Assembly: GCF_049801095.1 (NCBI RefSeq)
Contig: NZ_JBNAGH010000001.1
Coordinates: forward strand, 434,001 to 498,000
Direction of reading: 5' to 3'
From: Dinoroseobacter sp049801095
Lineage (GTDB): Bacteria > Pseudomonadota > Alphaproteobacteria > Rhodobacterales > Rhodobacteraceae
DNA: 64,000 nt
Shown here one piece after another: positions 1 to 7,799 of the stretch (positions are counted from its first letter, which is position 1; every line of letters begins with the position of its first letter). The notes under the pieces are model-generated. The model was not told the origin of the DNA. It worked only from the letters and a program-made list of their open reading frames with translations, and searched no databases. Made by a program: the position numbers and the translations under genes.

Positions 1-393
1 CGGGCCGGACACCCCTTGACCCGCACGCGGGCGATCATGGCCTCGGACCTCATGGAGCAGCGCTGGCTCGCCCATTCCCGAGGCAGCCTGCTGCGCCAGC
101 AGACCGAGGCCGCAATGATCGCCTCCGGCATCCATCACATGCAGATCGTCTGCGAAACGGATTCGATCCGCTCGGCCCTGGAGATCGTCGCCTCCTCGGA
201 CCTGATCTCGACCATGCCCATCGCCACAACCGGCCCCTATCTGGAGGACAGGCTCGTCTTTCTGGATTTCGAGCATCCCCAGTTTCACCGCCCCCTCGGT
301 GCGATCCAGCTGTCAAACACGCCGCCAAACCCGGTCGTCGCGAGCTTTCTGGCGGATCTGGTGGCCCATACGGGCGGGATACAGCCTCTCTGA
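1..393 (+). CDS. LysR-family transcriptional regulator, C-terminal part (5' end outside window)
   Basis: The frame is open from the first base, so this is the 3' end of a gene; about 130 residues are visible. It begins in a segment starting RAGHPL, a common block in LysR effector-binding domains. It continues through the last alpha/beta elements of the periplasmic-binding-protein-like fold (DLISTMP..., then FLADLVAH near the end). The N-terminal winged helix-turn-helix is not in the window. LysR proteins are DNA-binding regulators whose C-terminal domain senses a small ligand. The target cannot be told because the divergent neighbour lies outside. Family assignment is fairly safe; function is unknown. 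Confidence 0.75.
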   Translation, partial: RAGHPLTRTRAIMASDLMEQRWLAHSRGSLLRQQTEAAMIASGIHHMQIVCETDSIRSALEIVASSDLISTMPIATTGPYLEDRLVFLDFEHPQFHRPLGAIQLSNTPPNPVVASFLADLVAHTGGIQPL

Positions 394-450
394 TCGGACT
401 GTTGGCGAAACCGTGCTATCTGCCGGAGGACGCGGAAGAGGGGGCGCAGT

Positions 451-855
451 ATGATCGAGTATCGGACAGGGATCCGCCCTGATCGCGCGCAGGTGGTCGC
501 CCTATATGCGGCCAATGGCTGGAGCTCGGCGGAGGATCCCGATCGGTTGATGGCCGCCCTGCGCGGGTCCGATCACCTGATCTGCGCCTTTGACGGCGAC
601 CGTTTGGTCGGTCTGGCAAACGCGATCTCTGACGGTAGCCTCGTGGTCTATTACCCACATCTTCTTGTGCATCTGGACGCTCAGGGCCGGGGCATTGGTC
701 GGGGCCTGATGGCGCGGATGGCGGAGAAGTACAGTGGCTTTCATCAGCAGGTGCTTCTGGCCGTCACCGACGCCGCGCCGTTCTATGAGCGCGTGGGGTT
801 TCGCAAAACCGATGCCGTGGTGCCCATGTGGATCTATGAGGGCACCGACCACTAG
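451..855 (+). CDS. GNAT family N-acetyltransferase
   Basis: A 134-residue single-domain protein of normal size for a small GNAT enzyme. Acetyl-CoA binding motif A is visible as QGRGIG at residues 78-83, and the late motif FYERVGF at 111-117 is typical of the family. GNAT enzymes move an acetyl group from acetyl-CoA to an amine; the acceptor cannot be predicted. A purine-rich stretch (gaagaggggg) precedes the ATG. It follows the LysR gene by 57 bases in the same direction and precedes a MarR-GNAT fusion, so two acetyltransferase domains sit side by side. They are not close copies by eye. Confidence 0.88.
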   Translation: MIEYRTGIRPDRAQVVALYAANGWSSAEDPDRLMAALRGSDHLICAFDGDRLVGLANAISDGSLVVYYPHLLVHLDAQGRGIGRGLMARMAEKYSGFHQQVLLAVTDAAPFYERVGFRKTDAVVPMWIYEGTDH

Positions 856-942
856 GGCACGGCGCTTGCCTGCGCCGCCGCTGCGCCGGACATGCCCCTG
901 TGCTTCCCGCGCAAGCCGCGAGAAAACTCTTGCGCGACCCTA

Positions 943-964
943 TTAGCTGACTAAAGTCAGATAA
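943..964 (+). promoter_or_regulatory. Palindromic operator abutting the MarR-GNAT start codon
   Basis: Half-sites TTAGCTGAC and GTCAGATAA are separated by TAAA. Apart from one base per arm the 22 bases are perfectly inverted, and the last base touches the ATG at 965. MarR proteins bind such palindromes, so autorepression is likely (inference). A weak promoter, TTGCGC at 930-935 and TAAAGT at 952-957 with 16-base spacing, would start transcription at about the start codon. No Shine-Dalgarno sequence is seen, so a leaderless mRNA is possible. Confidence 0.6.
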
Positions 965-1840
965 ATGCAGCAAGATGACATCACACGTATTCGAAACTTC
1001 GGACGCTCCGTCGCGGTGGAGGTGGGCGCGCTCGAGGATTCCTTTCTCAACAGGGGGCGCCCCCTGGGCTCGGCCCGGGTCCTCAACGCCATCGGGCTTG
1101 GCTATGAAAACGTCTCGGACCTGCGCGCCAAGCTGAAGCTGGACACGGGCCTGCTCAGCCGATTGCTGCGCGGGCTCGAGGGCGAAGGGTTGATCAAGAC
1201 CAAGCCCAACCCGGAGGACCGTCGCAGCCGGATCTCGACCCTGACGGCAAAGGGCAAGGCCGAGTTCGACATCTATGAGACCCTCTCGGATGAGCGGGCC
1301 GCCGCGATCCTCGCCCGCCACAAAGAAGCACGGCGACTGCTTGATGCCATGGATGTGGTCACGATCACACTGTCGCGCGACGAGATCGTCTTTGAGGAGG
1401 CGGATTATGCCTCCGAGATCGCCACAAGATGTCTGGAGGCCTTCGCCGCCGAGCTGAGCAAGCGGCTGAACCTGGAGTTCGATCTGGAAAACTCCGGCGT
1501 GCCCGAGCTGTCCCAGATGCGCCCGCCCCATGGCACTTTCGTGGTGGCGCGGCTGGGCGACATGCCTATCGGCTGCGTGGGGATCAAGGGCAAGGGGGGC
1601 CCCATTGCTGAAATCAAGCGAATGTGGATCGCCCCCGCCGGGCGCGGGCTGGGCCTTGCACGTCGCCTGATGACCACCGCCGAGGAGGCGGCCCGCGCCA
1701 TGGGGATCCAGACGCTCCGCCTCGACACCAACAGCACCCTCTTTGAGGCCGCAGCCCTCTATCGCGACATGGGATGGCACGAGATCCCGCGGTTCAATGA
1801 CGATCCCTACCCGGACCTCTTCTTCGAGAAGCACCTGTAA
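965..1840 (+). CDS. MarR-type regulator fused to a GNAT acetyltransferase domain
   Basis: This 291-residue protein has two parts. Residues about 1-140 form a MarR-like winged helix, with a recognition-helix region near 57-75 and a wing containing PEDRRSR at 83-89. Residues about 184-291 form a GNAT domain with motif A at GRGLGLARRLM (227-237) and a C-terminal AALYRDMGW motif. Such MarR-GNAT fusions are a known architecture. They are thought to combine DNA binding with acetylation, but substrates are mostly unknown. The palindrome directly before the start suggests autoregulation. It is followed after 36 bases by a hexapeptide-repeat gene in the same direction, which may be co-transcribed. Confidence 0.88.
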   Translation: MQQDDITRIRNFGRSVAVEVGALEDSFLNRGRPLGSARVLNAIGLGYENVSDLRAKLKLDTGLLSRLLRGLEGEGLIKTKPNPEDRRSRISTLTAKGKAEFDIYETLSDERAAAILARHKEARRLLDAMDVVTITLSRDEIVFEEADYASEIATRCLEAFAAELSKRLNLEFDLENSGVPELSQMRPPHGTFVVARLGDMPIGCVGIKGKGGPIAEIKRMWIAPAGRGLGLARRLMTTAEEAARAMGIQTLRLDTNSTLFEAAALYRDMGWHEIPRFNDDPYPDLFFEKHL

Positions 1841-1876
1841 GGCCGCCCGTCCCTCCCTATTGCAAAAGGACCTGCC

Positions 1877-2491
1877 ATGATCCTCGACCATGACGGCATC
1901 TCGCCCCGCGTGCATCCAAGCGCCCGCATTGCCCCGAACGCGGTGATCAGCGGCGATGTGGAGATCGGCGCGCAATGCTCCATCGGTTTCGGCGCGGTTC
2001 TGACGGCGGAGAGCGGGCCAATCCGCCTCGGCGAGAATGTGGTCGTGATGGACACGGCGGTTCTGCGCGGCGTGCGGGGGAACCCGTTGGTCGTCGGGTC
2101 GAACGTGCTGGTCGGCCCCCGGGCCTATCTGACGGGCTGCCGGGTTGAGGATGAAGCGTTTCTCGCCACAGGCACCACTGTCTTCAACGGGGCAGTGATC
2201 GGCACGGGCGCCGAGGTGCGGATCAACGGGATCGTGCATTTGCGGACCCATCTGCCCCCGCACGCGGTGGTCCCGCTTGGCTGGGTCGCGGTCGGCAACC
2301 CGGCGCTTATCCTGCCCCCGGACCAGCATGAGGAGATCTGGTCGGTCCAGAAGCCGCTCGATTTCCCGGGCTATGTCTTTGGCCGCGAGCGCCCGCCATC
2401 CGGCGAGACGATCATGCCCCACATGATGCCGCGCTATGCCCGAGCGCTGGCCAAACGGCACGGGCGGGACGGGAACAACGTCGCCACCTGA
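1877..2491 (+). CDS. Hexapeptide-repeat (left-handed beta-helix) protein, gamma-carbonic-anhydrase-like fold
   Basis: A 204-residue protein whose first 150 residues are imperfect hexapeptide repeats (for example NAVISGDVEIGAQC and NVLVGP.AYLTGCRVEDEAFLATGTTV), the signature of a trimeric left-handed beta-helix. The closest families by layout are YrdA/CaiE-type gamma-carbonic-anhydrase-like proteins and acyltransferases. The histidines that bind zinc in true gamma carbonic anhydrases appear replaced: GPRAYLTGC stands where GHxAxLHGC is usual. Carbonic anhydrase activity is therefore not supported. The tail after residue 165 is non-repeat and ends hydrophilic. It lies just downstream of the MarR-GNAT gene. 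Function unknown. Confidence 0.75.
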   Translation: MILDHDGISPRVHPSARIAPNAVISGDVEIGAQCSIGFGAVLTAESGPIRLGENVVVMDTAVLRGVRGNPLVVGSNVLVGPRAYLTGCRVEDEAFLATGTTVFNGAVIGTGAEVRINGIVHLRTHLPPHAVVPLGWVAVGNPALILPPDQHEEIWSVQKPLDFPGYVFGRERPPSGETIMPHMMPRYARALAKRHGRDGNNVAT

Positions 2492-2629
2492 GCCTCCTCA
2501 CGACCAAGGTTTCCCTGAGCACGCGGATCCCTCAAGTGGGTCTCGCCGTCCGACAAGAATGGGTGTTGGACGCGCCCGAGCCGCGCGGTAGGCTTGGCCA
2601 AAAACATGAAAATGGCAGGGACAGACTCC

Positions 2630-3793
2630 ATGACCGAACAGTCGGACTGGCGGGCAATCATTGCGGCATTTCTGGTGGGTGTCGCGGGCGCGATACAGGT
2701 CGGGCGCGTCGCCCCTGTGGCGCCGCTTCTGCAGCAGGATCTGCAGCTCGATCTTGTCACGATCGGCTGGCTTGTCTCGCTGATCACGCTGGTCTCTGCC
2801 TTGCTCGGTCTGGTCGCGGGCGCCTGGGTCGAGCGCAATGGGCTCAAGACATCCCTGGTCCTTGGCGCGGTCCTGATGGCGGGCTGCGCGCTTCTCTCGA
2901 CCCTCGTACCATCCGTCCCTGCATTGCTCGGCACGCGCATCATCGAGGGGGCCGGATACCTGATCGTCGTGGTCGCTGCCCCCACGCTCATCGCGCGGCA
3001 ATCCAGCGCCAAGGACACGCCCTTCGCGCTGGCCATCTGGGGCACGTTCTTCACCCTTGGGCTCAGCCTTGCCGCCTTCGCTGGCGGCGGACTTTCCGCC
3101 TTTCTCGGATGGCGCGGTTGGTTCTCGGCCAGCGCGGTGCTGATGGGTGTCGCGGTGGCGCTCGTTCTTGTGGCGATCCCGCGCGACAGACGGGCTGCGA
3201 CAGACCACGCCCCTGTGATCGCGACCATCCGGGCGATGCCCAAAGCGCCCTGGTTGCTGGGCGCCGCCTTCCTTGGCCTGACATTGCTGGCACTGTCGAT
3301 CCTGAGCCTGCTGCCGACTTTTCTCGTACAGGAGCATGGCTTCGCGCCCGGATCCGCAGGAGCGATCACCGGCACCGTCGCCCTGGCCAGCATCGCCGGC
3401 AGCCTCTGCTACGGCGCGCTCGCCAACCGTCTCCCCGACAGTGTCATCGCGGCGGTCGCCTGCATGGCGCTCATTGCGGCGGTCTTTCCGACATTCGCTG
3501 CGGGCGCTGCGCCGGCGCAGATCCTGCCCTGTGCGGCGGCGGCGGTCTTCATGTCCGGGGTGCTCGTAGCGCAAACCTTTGCCGCCGTTCCGCGCTTTGC
3601 GGGCGCGCCCGACCGCATCGGGCCGAGCAACGGGCTCGTGGCCCAACTCGGCAGCCTCGGCGCGCTCTCCGGCCCGCCCATGGTCGGCGCCCTGATCGCC
3701 CATGCGGATTGGAGCGTTATCCCCCTCGTGGTTGCCGGGTTCACGTTGTCCTTCGCGGGCCTGTTCTTCCTGTCCAAACGCGCCGCCAGATAG
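2630..3793 (+). CDS. MFS transporter (CynX/NimT-like)
   Basis: About 387 residues when started at the ATG at 2630 (MTEQSDWRAI). That start is preferred because cagggac lies at a good distance upstream; an in-frame ATG at 2594 would add a hydrophilic leader of 12 residues. Twelve hydrophobic segments are apparent in two halves, with the loop between TM2 and TM3 reading AGAWVERNGLK, the MFS motif-A position. Such carriers import or export small solutes with ions. The CynX/NimT-like placement comes from general similarity only and the substrate is unknown. It stands alone, followed by 186 bases without a gene. Confidence 0.85.
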   Translation: MTEQSDWRAIIAAFLVGVAGAIQVGRVAPVAPLLQQDLQLDLVTIGWLVSLITLVSALLGLVAGAWVERNGLKTSLVLGAVLMAGCALLSTLVPSVPALLGTRIIEGAGYLIVVVAAPTLIARQSSAKDTPFALAIWGTFFTLGLSLAAFAGGGLSAFLGWRGWFSASAVLMGVAVALVLVAIPRDRRAATDHAPVIATIRAMPKAPWLLGAAFLGLTLLALSILSLLPTFLVQEHGFAPGSAGAITGTVALASIAGSLCYGALANRLPDSVIAAVACMALIAAVFPTFAAGAAPAQILPCAAAAVFMSGVLVAQTFAAVPRFAGAPDRIGPSNGLVAQLGSLGALSGPPMVGALIAHADWSVIPLVVAGFTLSFAGLFFLSKRAAR

Positions 3794-3979
3794 CGCATGC
3801 CTTCGGGTTTGCGCTTGCGCGCGCGCGGCAAGTCCCGCACGCTCGGGACAGGCGCGGCTCACGCCTCCACCCTCCATCCGGGAAGCATTGTCATGCGGAG
3901 CGATATCGTCTGAACCTGTCTCAATCGGGCGCCAGCATCAGGAGGGATTGCATCGCAGCTCGGTAGAGGAGGAAGACCT

Positions 3980-4693
3980 ATGCGCCTCTCTGCGCCCATA
4001 TTCGCCCTGAAACGCAAAGCCCGGCGCATGGCCCGGGACCGCACCCTGCCGCTCCATCGCGCGCTTGATATTGTGGCCGCCGAAGAAGGCTTTCAAAGCT
4101 GGAGCCATCTGGCCGCGAGCGCCACGCAGGCCAGCCTGGAAGAAACGGTCCTGTCGCAGCTGGAGCCGGGGGCGCTCTACGTGATTGCGGCCCGCCCCGG
4201 TCAGGGCAAAACCCGGCTCGGTCTGGAGTTGGCACTCATGGCGTCGCGCCGCGGGCGACAAGGCCATTTCTTCACGCTGGAATACCATGAACGCGATATT
4301 GCGGATCTGATGCGATCGATGCGGCTCGATCCGCGCGCGGCGGGCAAAACCCTGCGGGTCGACACCTCGGACGACATCTCGGCGGATCATATCATCGACC
4401 GGCTGGACGCGGCGGGGGACCCGGCGCTTGCCGTCGTGGACTATCTGCAACTTCTGGATCAGAAGCGCAACACGCCAGATCTGGAAACGCAAATCGCCGC
4501 GCTGCGCGATCACGCGGCCCGAACCGGTGGGATCTATGTCTTCATCTCCCAGATCGACCGGGCCTTCGAGATGCGCGGAGAGCCTATGCCAGGCCTAGGC
4601 GATCTGCGCTTGCCAAACCCGCTCGATCTCGGGGCTTTTCACCGGATCTTCTTTCTGCACGCGGGAGAGATGCGATCAGCGCAGGCTGCCTAG
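3980..4693 (+). CDS. Single-domain DnaB-like RecA-fold ATPase
   Basis: A 237-residue protein with a basic N-terminal segment (residues 5-45, ALKRKARRMARD then EGFQSWSHLAA) and a RecA-like core. Walker A is ARPGQGKT at 71-78. A DnaB-type Walker B is VVDYLQLLD at 152-160, and a sensor-like ISQIDR lies at 189-194. DnaB replicative helicases carry VVDYLQL at the same place but are about twice as long, with an N-terminal primase-binding domain that is absent here. A strong ribosome site (gaggagga) precedes the ATG. Neighbours are MFS genes and give no clue. Either a plasmid- or phage-derived helicase relative or a KaiC-like ATPase; the first is favoured. Confidence 0.72.
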   Translation: MRLSAPIFALKRKARRMARDRTLPLHRALDIVAAEEGFQSWSHLAASATQASLEETVLSQLEPGALYVIAARPGQGKTRLGLELALMASRRGRQGHFFTLEYHERDIADLMRSMRLDPRAAGKTLRVDTSDDISADHIIDRLDAAGDPALAVVDYLQLLDQKRNTPDLETQIAALRDHAARTGGIYVFISQIDRAFEMRGEPMPGLGDLRLPNPLDLGAFHRIFFLHAGEMRSAQAA

Positions 4694-4761
4694 GCTTTGA
4701 CGGACCGCCGCGTAGGCCGGGGCAGCGATAGAAGACGCCGCGCCACGCGCTACACTGTGGG

Positions 4762-6003
4762 GTGTACCAATCGCCAAAGGCCTGTCCTCCCCCCGTGTCC
4801 GTCTTCGCTCTCTTCCAAAACCGCTCTTTCGCGGGGCTTCTGCTGGCCAATACGATCTTTGGCATGGCCTTTCCGGTGCAGCTCATCCTCGGAGGGTTGG
4901 CCGGACTGATGCTGGCGCCGGATCCGGCGCTGGCGACGCTGCCGTCCTCGATACAGACGCTTGCGGGGATGGTGGCTGCAGCACCACTCTCGCTGCTCAT
5001 GGGGCGCTTCGGACGGCGCGTGGGGTTCGCCGTGGGCGGGCTCCTGACCTTCGTGGGTGCGGTGGGTGCGGTCCTCGCCCTATCCTCCCAGAACTTCGCC
5101 CTGCTCTGCGCCGCGCATTTCCTCATGGGGGCGGGATGGGCCGCGTTTCAGTTCTTTCGCTTCGCCGCCGGGGAGGCGGTCGCGGAGCCGTGGCGACCCG
5201 TGGCGATTTCCCTGATGCTGAGTGCGCTTCTTGTCGCGGCCCTGGTGGGCCCGGAAGTGTTCATCCGTGCCAAGGATGCGCTCGCTCCCCTGCCCTTCGC
5301 AGGCGCTTATGGCGCGACAGGCGTGATCGCGTTGCTCGGCCTTCTGCCCTTGCTGGCCGTGCGCTTGCCACGTCCCCCGCGGAGATCGGCCTCTGCACCC
5401 ACCTCTGCACCCACCGGGCGCTTCGCCGCTCTGGCCGCGCTCCGGCGCCCGGCGGTGCGCAATGCGGTGGGGATCGCGGCAATCTCCCAGGGGGTCATGG
5501 TGTTTTTGATGATCCCCACCCCGATCGCCATGGTCGGCTGTGGCTTCGCGGCGGAAACGGCGAGCGATGTGGTGCGCTGGCACATCGTGGCGATGTTCGC
5601 GCCCAGCTTTGTCACCGGCTTTCTGATCAAGCGGTTCGGGGCCCACACCATCGCAGTGACCGGACTGATCATCATTCTCGGCGCAGCATTGGGGGCGACT
5701 CTTGGCTTGTCGGCAATGCATTTCTACGGCGCCCTGATCGCCCTCGGGCTGGGTTGGAATTTCGGCTTCATCGGGGCAACGACACTGCTCGACGCCGCTC
5801 TGTCCGAGGAGGAAAAAGCCGCCGTGCAAGGGGCCAATGACACGATCATCGCGCTTGTCTCGACCCTCTGCGCCTTTGCCTCTGGCCTCGTTGTATCGCA
5901 ACTGGGCTGGGCTGTGCTCGCGCTGATCTCGGCCGGCCTTGTGGCCTTGGCGCTGGTCTATTTCCTTGCGGCGCGGGGACGCGCAGCGGACATGCCGATG
6001 TAG
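4762..6003 (+). CDS. MFS transporter
   Basis: Up to 413 residues from the GTG at 4762. A second GTG at 4795 (V-S-V-F-A-L-F-Q-N-R-S-F) is an equally good start, because the first eleven residues are hydrophilic and neither start has a clear ribosome site. Around eleven or twelve transmembrane segments are visible. The conserved MFS motif A appears as MGRFGRRVGFAVGG after TM2. The central loop is rich in arginine, alanine and proline. Substrate unknown. The next gene, on the opposite strand, converges from 78 bases away. Confidence 0.82.
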   Translation: MYQSPKACPPPVSVFALFQNRSFAGLLLANTIFGMAFPVQLILGGLAGLMLAPDPALATLPSSIQTLAGMVAAAPLSLLMGRFGRRVGFAVGGLLTFVGAVGAVLALSSQNFALLCAAHFLMGAGWAAFQFFRFAAGEAVAEPWRPVAISLMLSALLVAALVGPEVFIRAKDALAPLPFAGAYGATGVIALLGLLPLLAVRLPRPPRRSASAPTSAPTGRFAALAALRRPAVRNAVGIAAISQGVMVFLMIPTPIAMVGCGFAAETASDVVRWHIVAMFAPSFVTGFLIKRFGAHTIAVTGLIIILGAALGATLGLSAMHFYGALIALGLGWNFGFIGATTLLDAALSEEEKAAVQGANDTIIALVSTLCAFASGLVVSQLGWAVLALISAGLVALALVYFLAARGRAADMPM

Positions 6004-6081
6004 CGCGATCGCGCAAATCCTAGCCCCAACGAGACGGCCCCCATTGCCCGGTCCGTCCTTGGGGTCTCAGCCAGACATCCA

Positions 6082-6819
6082 TCAATCATCCGCCAGCGAC
6101 AGGAGCTCGGGAAAGTCGATCGGCGCAATCGCAATACCCAGCTTGTAGCTCTGCAACGCGGCGTCGGGCTGCGTGAGTTGATCGCGGCGCGCCAGGTTCG
6201 ACACCTCCAGCTGGATCTCGCGCAAGCGCGCAAGGATATGCTCGGCGCTCTGGCGCGTCATCCGGCGGGATTGCGTCAGATAGGCGGAGTGATCCGTGTC
6301 CTGCGCGTGAAACGCCCCAAGCAGGAAATCGAGGTTCAGCTGCAACAATCGCCGGTGCAACGGGCCGTCCCGACGAAAATGGATCGGGCCTTGCACGGTC
6401 AGACGGATGCGATTGCCCGGCATGACCTCTGCCAGCCCCATCCGCTCCAGCCGCAGGCCCAGCTCGAACACCCGGGTATCCGGGATCTCGTAATGCTCGC
6501 AGATCGCAGCAAAGCTCATGCCATCGAGCAGCAGCAGAAAGAGGTGAAACGCCGACCGGTCCATGGCCAGTTGCCCCTCAATGCTGTCGCCAAGCTCGAC
6601 CGGAGCCACATGAACGCGATTGGCCTCCTGCACCAGATCATCAAGGCTAAGGTCGAGCACCGAGCAGATCTCCGTCATGCGGCTGAGCTTGCAATCCCGC
6701 TCCGAAAAGATGCGCTTGATGGTTGGCTCCGACACGCCCAACCGGCTGGCGAGATCCGCATAGGTCATGCCTCGCGCCTTCAGAATGGTCTTGAGCAGCT
6801 CGAAAAGTTCAGCCTGCAT
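6082..6819 (-). CDS. XRE-family (Cro/CI helix-turn-helix) transcriptional regulator
   Basis: 245 residues from the ATG at 6819 (MQAELFELLKT). A longer frame starting at 6870 would run through the palindromic operator and is rejected. Residues 1-60 form an HTH_3 domain, with the recognition region GVSEPTIKRIFSER. The rest (about 185 residues) is a helical region without a recognised ligand-binding fold. It is transcribed divergently from an exported SMP-30-like protein, and a palindrome between them suggests it controls both. The downstream gene end is clean, with a 78-base gap to the convergent MFS gene. Confidence 0.85.
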   Translation of the reverse strand: MQAELFELLKTILKARGMTYADLASRLGVSEPTIKRIFSERDCKLSRMTEICSVLDLSLDDLVQEANRVHVAPVELGDSIEGQLAMDRSAFHLFLLLLDGMSFAAICEHYEIPDTRVFELGLRLERMGLAEVMPGNRIRLTVQGPIHFRRDGPLHRRLLQLNLDFLLGAFHAQDTDHSAYLTQSRRMTRQSAEHILARLREIQLEVSNLARRDQLTQPDAALQSYKLGIAIAPIDFPELLSLADD

Positions 6820-6850
6820 GCCTGTTCCACGATCCTCAATGATGGCTTTC

Positions 6851-6867
6851 GTATCGCATATCGATAC
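6851..6867. promoter_or_regulatory. Palindromic operator between the XRE and SMP-30-like genes
   Basis: GTATCG and CGATAC flank a 5-base centre (catat), a perfect 6-base inverted repeat. It lies 31 bases upstream of the XRE start and 69 bases upstream of the SMP-30-like start. This is the usual position for an autoregulatory operator in a divergent pair. That the XRE protein binds it is inferred. Confidence 0.6.
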
Positions 6868-6936
6868 CAAGAGGGGACTTATTGCAAGAAAGGTCGCGTA
6901 AATCTAGCGGTGGCGTCAAATCTCAAGGAGCCCCCG

Positions 6937-7791
6937 ATGAAATACGTGTCTGTCCTGACCGCCGCTCTGTGGACCAGTTTCGCAACACCCGCCGCGGCGG
7001 ATCCCTTTCACTGGACCGCAGGTCCCTTTGATATGCCCGAGAGTGCGATTTTCGACGCGGTGCAGGACCGGATCATCCTCAGTGTGATTGGCGGCCATCC
7101 AGGCGCGGCGGACGGAGATGGCACTCTGGCCCTGCTCTCCCCCGAGGGGGAGATCCTCGATCCGCAGTGGGTCACGGGGCTCGACGCCCCCAAGGGCATG
7201 GCCATCCTCGGGGACAGCCTTCTGGTCGCGGATCTGACGCGCTTGCATGAGGTTGACCTCGCTTCTGGCGAGATCCTCCGAAGCCTCGAACTCGAAGGGG
7301 CAAGCTTTCTCAACGACGTCACGTCTGACGGGGCACAGGCCTTTGTCAGCGACCTGATGACGAACCGGATCTGGCGCTATCACGGGGGCGAGATGACCCT
7401 GTGGCTGGAGGCGGACGCGCTTGCCCATCCCAATGGGCTCTTGCTCGATGGCGAGCGGCTGCTGGTCGGAAGTTGGGGGAGCGGTATGCGCGACGATTTT
7501 ACGACCGAGCAGCCGGGCGCGCTGCTCTCGGTGGACCTTGCGACCAAGGCGGTGCACCCGCTGGTGCCCAACCTCGGGAACCTCGACGGTGTCGCGCGGA
7601 TCGGCGAGACGTTGCTTGTGAATGACTGGATCACCGGGGCTCTCTTTGCCATTGCCGCGGATGGGACGGTGACCCTGAAGACCGAATTCCCGGCAGGGCT
7701 CGCGGACATCTCCGCCCATGGGGACAGGCTGTTCCTGCCGTCGATGCTGGAGGGCAGCCTCTCCGTCCTGACCTATTCCGGCCGCAAGTGA
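6937..7791 (+). CDS. SMP-30/gluconolactonase-like beta-propeller protein, exported
   Basis: 284 residues from ATG 6937, preceded by aaggag at 6925-6930. The N-terminus is a Sec signal peptide (KYVSVLTAALWTSFA...) with a probable cut near ATPAAA-DPF at about residue 21. The mature part has the repeating blades of six-bladed SMP-30/LRE-like propellers: HPNGLLLDGERLLVGSWG, NLDGVARIGETLLVNDW, PAGLADISAHGDRLFLPSM. Family members include lactonases and sugar-binding proteins; the periplasmic substrate is unknown. It is divergent from the XRE regulator, and its stop overlaps the region of the decayed CMD gene downstream. That suggests a former operon of which only this gene is intact. Confidence 0.82.
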   Translation: MKYVSVLTAALWTSFATPAAADPFHWTAGPFDMPESAIFDAVQDRIILSVIGGHPGAADGDGTLALLSPEGEILDPQWVTGLDAPKGMAILGDSLLVADLTRLHEVDLASGEILRSLELEGASFLNDVTSDGAQAFVSDLMTNRIWRYHGGEMTLWLEADALAHPNGLLLDGERLLVGSWGSGMRDDFTTEQPGALLSVDLATKAVHPLVPNLGNLDGVARIGETLLVNDWITGALFAIAADGTVTLKTEFPAGLADISAHGDRLFLPSMLEGSLSVLTYSGRK

Positions 7792-7799
7792 GGCGCCCC

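Noticed and set aside
764..2461. A 565-codon minus-strand frame across the GNAT, MarR-GNAT and hexapeptide genes
   Set aside because: It spans three recognisable genes on the other strand and has no domain signature.
1877..2491. Functional gamma carbonic anhydrase
   Set aside because: The zinc-ligand histidines are not in the expected places.
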